This document shows, one piece after another, positions 57,577-64,000 of a stretch of DNA of 64,000 nt; position 1 is the stretch's first letter, and each line of letters starts with the position of its first letter. A model generated the notes under the pieces. It made no database searches, had not been told where the DNA came from, and worked only from the letters and a program-made list of their open reading frames with translations. The stretch comes from Chamaecyparis obtusa. Its lineage: Eukaryota > Streptophyta > Pinopsida > Cupressales > Cupressaceae. Made by a program: the position numbers and the translations under genes. The stretch spans positions 248,001-312,000 of the forward strand of contig BSBK01002931.1 of NCBI GenBank assembly GCA_027943335.1, given 5' to 3'.

Positions 57577-57589
57577 TGGTATCAGAGTA
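57577..57589 (+). other. Primer binding site, tRNA-iMet type (complete chromovirus)
   Basis: TGGTATCAGAGTA two bases after the LTR. Confidence 0.9.
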
Positions 57590-57675
57590 GGATTTCTTGA
57601 GTGTGTAAATAGATCGCCGACTGTGAGGCAGTTTGCACCAGGACCGTGGCTAGGGTTTCAGCGCGCATCGCGAAA

Positions 57676-58782
57676 ATGCCTCCACGAAGGGAACGTGGCG
57701 GAAGAGCTGGTGTTGTAACACCTAAGGTTAGAGAGCTGCAGAGACAAGTGCGAGCATTACAAGAAGAGATTCGTAGAGGAATGAATCTTAATGTCAGAGA
57801 TGAAAGCGAGGATGAAGCCGAAGAAGAATATCAAGAAGGAGAAGCTGAAGTTGTGAACCAGGAGGAAGAAAGACTTTTTCGGGCGATTTCCAAGATTGGG
57901 AAAAGACCTAAGATTGAGGTTCCTACATTTTCTCGAAATCTTAACCCAGAGGAATTGATCGACTAGATCAATGAATGTGAGGAATATTTTGAGTATGAAG
58001 ATGTTGAGGATCCTAATAGGGTCAAATTTGCGAAGGCCAGACTGAAAGGTCATGCGAAGATCTGGTGGCAAGAAATTCAATTGGAGCGAAATAGAAGAGG
58101 GAAAGATAAAATCACAAGATGGGATCGGATGCTGGATAAATTGAAGTGACAGTTCATTCCTGTTGATTATGAGCTTGATCTACTAAAGAAAATGCAAAGT
58201 TTGAAGCAAGCAGGAAGATCTGTTCAGGAGTATACAGAGGAGTTCTATCGACTCCTCATCAGAACAAGCCATGCAGAAGTTGATAAGGAGACAGTTGCCC
58301 GATACCTTAATGGGTTAAGGTCGAGCATTCAGGAGGAGTTGAATCTGGTTCGAATGAACAGCATTGAGGAGGCATACAAATTCACCCTAAAAGTAGAGGA
58401 AAAGCTGAACAAGAAGTTTGAGAGCAGACAAAATGGAAGAGGTCGCGGTGGACGATCTGGTGGACGGTCATATGGTGGCTGAAATGAAGATCCGAAAAAG
58501 AAGGATGAGGCCAGTAGCAATCAGAATCAGCGTGGAAATAATTCCAATCGCTTACAAGATCAGAATAATAGAGATCAGAGAGGAAGAGGAAGAGGACAAG
58601 GATCTAGAAGAGGAGGCTTCTGTGGAACATGTTTTCACTGTGGAGAAGAAGGTCATAGGGCATTTGAATGTCCTCAGTGCCAAGGTAGAAAAGACAGGAG
58701 AAATGAAGGCCAGGCCAGAGTTGCACATGTAGATGAAGATGCCAGATCATCAAATTCTGAAGATGCTGAAAGAGGAGAAACG
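57676..58782 (+). pseudogene. gag and zinc knuckle of the complete chromovirus
   Basis: A coiled N-terminus (VRELQRQVRALQEEI), an acidic segment, the capsid domain (HAKIWWQEIQLERNRRGKDK; SLKQAGRSVQEYTEEFYRLL) and a Gly/Arg-rich RNA-binding tail. An intact CCHC knuckle, CFHCGEEGHRAFEC, is at 58630-58671. Confidence 0.92.
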
Positions 58783-60855
58783 TTGATTAATAGAAGAGCC
58801 CTGTTGAGTGGTGAGAATGAACCTGAGCAAAGGAGGAGCCTGTTTCACACCAGGTGCAAGTGTGAAGGTAAATGTTGTGATGTGATCATTGATAGTGGAA
58901 GCACTGACAATTTAGTGTCAGAAGAGATGGTGACAAAGTTGAAGCTCAAGAGACAGAAACACCCACATCCATATCGGATTGCCTGGGTACAGGATGACCA
59001 CAAGGTCATGGTCAATGAACAATGCCTAGTAAAGTTCAAGGTTGGCGGATACCAAGATGAGGTATTGTGTGATATCATATCTATGGATGCATGTCATATG
59101 TTGTTGGGTAGACCATGGCAGTTTGACAGATGTGCTGTACATGATGGTCGTGCGAATATCTATTCCCTGACAAAGGATGGAGTGCGACATAAGCTAAAAC
59201 CATTGAAGGAGATCGAAGAAAAGGTATGTGGTAATGCAAGGATAACTTTTGTTGATGGAAGAAATTTCTTAGATGGTATGAGGCATGAGCATGTATGTTT
59301 TGTTTTAATTCCAAAAGCTGGTAAAGAGGAAGTAGAAGATGTTCTTATAGAAGTTGCAGATTTGTTGAATGAGTTTCAGGATATTGTATCCGATAACGTG
59401 CCTGATGGATTACCACCAGTCAGGAAGATCAGTTATCAGATGGACTTGATCCCAGGAGTGAGTTTGCCGAATAAGGCAGCACACAGAATGACATCTGGAG
59501 AAAGTGAGGAGTTGAATAGACAAGTACATGAGTTGTTACAGAAAGGATTGATTCAAGAGAGTCTGAGTCCCTGCGCTGTACCAGCGGTATTAGCACCAAA
59601 TAAAAATGGAGAGTGGAGGATGTGTATAGATTCTAGGGAAATAAACAAGATCACAATCAAGTACAGGTTTCCATTGCCACGAATGGATGATATTATGGAC
59701 TGTTTGAGTGGAGCTGTGTATTTCTCAAAGATAGATCTGAAGAGTGGATATCATCAGATTCGGATCAGAGAAGGAGATGAATGGAAGACTGCCTTCAAGA
59801 CAAAGGAAGGACTGTATGAGTGGTTAGTCATGCCTTTTGGGATAACCAATGCACCGAGCACTTTCATGCGGCTTATGAATGAGGTTCTGAAAGAATTTTT
59901 GGGTAAGTTTGTCATTGTTTACCTAGATGATATTTTGATCTTTAGTAAGACATTGGATGAGCATATGATGCATATTTATATGGTATTTGAGAATTTGAGG
60001 GAAGAGAAATTGTTGATTAATTTGAAGAAGTGCAGTTTTGTGAAGAAAGAGTTAGTGTATTTGGGATTTGTAGTTTCAGCAAAAGGTCTAAAAATGAACC
60101 CAGAGAAGGTACAGGCTATCCTTGAATGGTCTACTCCAAGGAGTGCTACTGAGGTAAGATCTTTTCATGGTCTAGCTAGCTTTTACAGAAAGTTTATCAG
60201 AAATTTTAGCAGTATTTGTGGACCCTTGACTGAAACAATGAGAGGGGATAGAAAAGAGTTTAAGTGGACTAATGGGGCAGAAAAGAGTTTTCAATTGTTG
60301 AAAAAAAAAGTTATAGAACAACCTATTTTAGCACTTCTAGATTTTAATAAGGTGTTTCAAGTAGATTGTGATGCTAGCGGTACTGCAATAGGAGCTGTTA
60401 TGAGCCAAGAAGGTAAACCTGTTGCTTATTTCAGTGAGAAATTAAATGATGCCAAGAGAAAATATTCTGTTTATGATCAGGAATTTTATGCTATAGTTCA
60501 GGCATTGAAAAAGTGGAGGCACTATCTACTTCCTAAGGAGTTTGTTTTGTATACTGATCATCAAGCTTTGCAATATTTGAATAATCAAGGAAAATTGAAT
60601 CAAAGGCATTTGAAATGGGTTGAGTTTTTGCAGAGTTATACATTTGTTTTGAAACATAGGAGTGGAAAGTCTAATAGGGTTGCAGATGCTCTTAGCAGAA
60701 GGCAACTATTGCTGATAGAAATGCAGATTGATGTGGCTGGGTTCAAGGAACTCAAGAATTTATATCCAGAGGATCCTGATTTTGGTGAAGCTTGGAAAGC
60801 TTGTACAGAACCTGTTACTCTAGACAGGATGAAATGGTTGGATTTCATCATCTAG
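58783..60855 (+). pseudogene. Protease, RT and RNase H of the complete chromovirus
   Basis: An open stretch of 690 residues. Protease: CDVIIDSGSTDNLVSEEMV (D-S-G intact, about 58876-58930) and MLLGRPWQFDR. RT: MDLIPGVSLPNKAAHRM, CIDSREINKITIKYRFPLPR and YLDDILIFSK near 59920 (intact). RNase H: FQVDCDASGTAIGAVMSQEG, AYFSEKLNDAKRKYSVYDQE and YTDHQALQYLN, with all catalytic acids present. Ends at TAG 60853, just before the integrase. Confidence 0.95.
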
Positions 60856-62184
60856 GATGATATGCTATTCAGAGGGAGTCAGTTGTGCATTCCACGAAGT
60901 TCTATGAGGGAGAATCTCATCAAGGAGAAGCATAGCGGAGGATTGGCTGGACATTTTGGTCGTGATAAAACCCTTGGTTTGGTTAGTGAGAATTATTATT
61001 GGCCACAGTTGCAGCAAGATGTGAAGAAGTTTGTACAGAGTTGCCGAGTATGTCAGATGGCGAAGGGTGTGAAGCAGAATACAGGGTTGTATCAGCCATT
61101 ACCTGTACCAGAGAAGCCTTGGGAGAATATCAGCATGGACTTTGTTCTTGGTTTACCGAGGACACAGCGGGGACATGATTCAATTTTTGTGGTAGTTGAC
61201 AGATTTTCAAAGATGGCACATTTTATTCCCTGCAAGAAGACTAATGATTCTATTCATGTAGCAGAATTGTTTTTCAGAGAAGTAGTGAGACTTCATGGTT
61301 TGCCAAAGACCATAGTTTCAGATCAGGACACTAAGTTTGTTGGATATTTCTGGCGTACATTGTGGAAGAAGTTTAAGATAGATTTGAAGTTTAGTTCATC
61401 ACATCATCCACAGACTGATGGACAGACAGAAGTGGTGAATAGGAGTTTGGGAAATTTGCTGAGATGTTTGGTTGGAGATAAGCCAACAGGATGGGATTTG
61501 ATTTTACCACAGGCAGAATTTGCATACAATAATTCTGTCAATAGGAGCACTGGTAAATCACCATTCCAGATTGTATATGGAAGTAGTCCGAGAAATGCAT
61601 CTGAATTGAGGAAGATAGATAAAGGAGAAATAAGTAGTGCTGAAGCTGAGGATTTTGCAGAACATTTGAAGAACATCCATGAGGAGGTGAGGAAGCATAT
61701 TACCAAGATGAATGCACAGTATAAGGCTAAGGCGGATGAGAAAAGGAGGTATAAGGAATTTTAGGTTGGTGATGAAGTCATGGTTCATTTGCGAAAGGAG
61801 CGGTTTCTAGTTGGTACATATAACAAGCTGAAAATGAAGAAGTTTTGACCATGTAGGATACTGAAGAAACATGATTCAGAAAATGCATATGAGGTAGAAT
61901 TGCCTACTGAGCTAAATATTTCACCAGTGTTTAACATTTCAGATCTGACAGAGTATCATGAAGGAGGTGTTGAAGATGAGATCACAGCAGCACAGTGGAG
62001 TATTCCAGCAACTAGTTCAGACACTAAGGAGATCAAAGATATACTGGACAGTCATGTTGGCAGAAGCACAAGGAACAAGACATATGAAGAATATCTGGTC
62101 AAGTGGAAAGGATGACCTGTTGAAGATTCATCATGGCTGGCAAAGGAGGAGGTTAGCCGTCTTGGTTTTCCTCTGCACACCTGA
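60856..62184 (+). pseudogene. Integrase and chromodomain of the complete chromovirus
   Basis: HHCC domain (HSGGLAGHFGRDKTLGLV...CRVCQMAKG, about 60930-61065); core with SMDFVLGLPRTQRGHDSIF, VVDRFSKMAHF, IVSDQDTKFVGYF and QTDGQTEVVNRSLGN (D-D-E intact). GPY/F-type module around 61765-61960. Chromodomain at about 62032-62165 (ILDSHVGRSTRNKTYEEYLV, KWKG, then PVEDSSWLAKEEV), of the canonical aromatic type. Stops at 61762, 61846 and 62113. Confidence 0.93.
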
Positions 62185-62222
62185 GTCGTGACAGGGTCAC
62201 TTCTCAAATTACCCTGGGTGTC

Positions 62223-63080
62223 TGATGCAGGAGCATCCTGGGTGTAAGAGCAATCTTGCATCACCCAAAAATATTTTTTCTTTTATATTCAACAAGGGCT
62301 ATTTTGTGCAGAGCTGCTATTTGTGGAAAGTTACTATTTTTGGTAATTTTTGTATGTGCTCAGAATGATCTGATTTCTTTCTTGAAGGTTCATGTTGGTC
62401 ATATAAGTCTACCAGTAAAGTTTCATTGCCAGATCAAGTGTATATTGGAAGATATTGAAGATTTTCGGTATTGGCAGTAGGGTACAGAAACTTTGAACTC
62501 GGTTTTGAAGGCTTTAGAGGCCCCGGATGAGATCAAAAATTTGGGTGACGGGCGATTGCGTGAGTCAAGCCTGTAGAGCGCTTCGTGGCATTTCCAAAAT
62601 GGGGTTATAATAGCCGATCGGGTCAACTGGTGATGACTTATGGTCTTCGGAAGTTGGGCCACCTGAAATGGCAGAAAATAATTTTCTTCAAAATTTCTGT
62701 TCGGGTTTCAAAATTTATTTTGAGCTGACTTTGATGTAATAAATTGACAAATAAAATAATTCTAAGTTTGGTCGGCCCTTAGGGCTAAATTTCTGGAACC
62801 TTCTCGGGCGGTAGAAATTGCCTATATTAGGAAGGCTGTATTATTGTCTTAGGGGTTCAGAATAGTTCTGGGTAGTAGATCTGGGTATTGATTCGAGGCT
62901 TTGTCCTATAGAATATTGTAAAGGAATGCCCATGTGGCTTTGCATATTGTAATTCTGAAAGTTTGTAATTCCACATTTGTGGAGATAATAAGAAGCCAAT
63001 TTTTTGTTCTTGCATATTATTGTTGTTGTTTCTCTATTTCTCTTATGTGGTTGTGGTATTAAAGGGAGCACCCTTCATCA
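62223..63080 (+). repeat. 3' LTR of the complete chromovirus
   Basis: 858 bp, paired with 56717-57574. No clear purine tract precedes it (…TACCCTGGGTGTC). Confidence 0.95.
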
Positions 63081-63149
63081 AAAATTTATTATATATGTAC
63101 ATGATACATATGTGTGACATGTATTTTATTTATTGTACACAAACATCAG

Positions 63150-63223
63150 GAGGAGGTGGAATGGCATCAGGAGGAGGTGGTGCACCGACATCAGGTCACG
63201 GATCTGGACAGGGCCCTAGTTGA
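63150..63223 (+). other. Possible last exon of the unknown gene, Gly-rich
   Basis: After the acceptor-like AAACATCAG. In one frame it reads GGGMASGGGGAPTSGHGSGQ and ends in TGA 63221-63223. In phase with the proposed donor it reads a different, non-Gly frame, so the exact splice is uncertain. A CATCAGGAGGAGGTGG word occurs twice. Confidence 0.35.
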
Positions 63224-63560
63224 GTGTCTATATTTCATGTGACATTTCATATTGGACATTTCATTTTAGACTGTTTCATATTAGATATTTCATGGCTATA
63301 TATCCAGTTACATGGTACATATGGTTATATGCTTATAGAGTTACATGTGGTATATGGTTATATGGTTATATGGTTACATAACATTATTTCAGAGATTACA
63401 TGTTACATGTATTTTATACATGTTAAACATATTTCATCTTTTAGACTTATTACATATTTCATCTTTTAGACTTATTTTTTGTGTACACGTGTTAATGTAT
63501 GTACATTATATATTATGCCATGTATAGTCAATGTTATTTCATCTTTTAGACTTATTTTTT
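63224..63560 (+). other. Possible 3' UTR with short repeats
   Basis: Repeats of TTTCATCTTTTAGACTTATT and GGTTATATGGTTATATGG; no coding region. Confidence 0.35.
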
Positions 63561-63564
63561 GTGT

Positions 63565-64000
63565 ACACATTATTCTAATTAGTGCACATAATTAGATAAC
63601 TAATTAGATAACATAATTAGATAACTAATTACTAATCTATTTACTTTAATCTAACAAAATTACTGTTCTAATTAGTGAACATAATTAGATAGTTCATAAT
63701 AGATAACTAATTACTAATCTAATTAGTGAACATAATTAGATAATTAGATAACTTAACTAACAATTACTAATCTAATTAGTGAGTTCATAATTAGATAACT
63801 AATGTTATTTCATCTTTAACTAACATAAAATTAACTAATCTAACTAACATATAATTAGTTAACTAATTTGTTATTTCATCTTTAACTAATCTAATTAGTG
63901 AACATAATTAGATAACTAACTAGATAACATAATTAGTGAACATAATTAGATAACTAATTACTAATATAATTAAGTTAATCTAACAATTACTAATCTAATT
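63565..64000. repeat. AATTAGTGAACATAATTAGATAACTAATTACTAATCTA repeats
   Basis: The same short units as 54000-55080, on the other side of the unknown gene, running off the right edge. Confidence 0.85.

Larger units (their letters stand above)
57676..62184 (+). pseudogene. gag-pol of the complete chromovirus, single frame with seven stops
   Basis: 1,503 codons from ATG 57676 (MPPRRERGGRAG) to TGA 62182, with no frameshift. The start was chosen because the earlier in-frame GTG at 57646 is not an ATG and MPPR is a common chromovirus gag start. Premature stops: TAG 57964, TGA 58147, TGA 58480, TAG 60853, TAG 61762, TGA 61846, TGA 62113; none is TAA. Domains in order: gag, zinc knuckle, protease, RT, RNase H, integrase, chromodomain. 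A single fused frame is normal for this lineage. Confidence 0.95.
56717..63080 (+). mobile_element. Complete chromovirus (Ty3/gypsy), 6.36 kb
   Basis: LTRs 56717-57574 and 62223-63080 are both 858 bp and differ at roughly 30 sites by eye, mostly transitions. Perfect 5-bp target duplication AAAAT (56712-56716 and 63081-63085). One gag-pol frame runs 57676-62184 with a C-terminal chromodomain. Same family as the left-edge fragment. Confidence 0.97.
56659..63149 (+). other. Proposed last intron of the unknown gene, filled by a chromovirus
   Basis: Donor-like ACACAG|GTATATCG at 56659 in phase 0 and acceptor-like AAACATCAG at 63149. Removing the 6.36-kb element leaves an intron of roughly 120 bp. 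The model is plausible but unproven. Confidence 0.4.

Overview
This window looks like plant nuclear DNA from a large, repeat-swollen, AT-rich genome. A gymnosperm is my best guess but is not proven. I found no tRNA, intact rRNA or intact ordinary host gene. Almost everything is layered retrotransposon sequence, plus short relics of host genes and one unrecognised multi-exon gene-like locus at the right.

Layout. 1-1620: minus-strand end of a chromovirus (gag and 5' LTR). 1682-19315: a complete 17.6-kb Ty3/gypsy element of Tat/Ogre type. It has 1.28-kb LTRs, a 5-bp target duplication ATAAG, a tRNA-Lys-like primer site, a decayed gag-pol with two RNase H domains, and an antisense plant-mobile-domain (PMD) gene with its own TATA box and intron. 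19321-21557: the split target, a tandem duplication carrying two broken CAF1 deadenylase fragments. 21.9-24.7 kb: a minus-strand L1-type LINE. 24796-25888: three 365-bp tandem units containing 5S rRNA-related sequence. 26974-48992: a minus-strand Tekay/Del-type chromovirus with a 4.7-kb LTR. Its other LTR is split by a 9.3-kb non-autonomous Tat-like element (38204-47534, target duplication ATTTA), which itself holds an unidentified 2.5-kb AT-rich insert. That LTR is then broken off at 48993 by a decayed Ty1/copia-like element running to about 52.6 kb.

52.6-63.2 kb holds the least familiar material. Two triplets of a 10-bp palindrome with exact 15-bp spacing lie upstream of a TATA box. A 2.3-kb low-complexity region with intron-like borders follows, then a 486-codon frame of unknown function broken only by in-frame stops, and finally a short Gly-rich 3' exon candidate. 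A complete chromovirus (56717-63080, target duplication AAAAT, 858-bp LTRs, single gag-pol frame) sits inside the proposed last intron. The same AATTAGTGAACATAATTAGATAAC-type repeats flank the locus on both sides.

Decay pattern. In the two best-preserved gag-pol frames I counted 26 premature stops. All are TAG or TGA and none is TAA, which fits mutation of methylated CG and CHG sites. Nesting gives a relative order: CAF1 duplication, then the giant Tat element; and the Tekay-type element, then the non-autonomous element inside it, then the insert inside that one.
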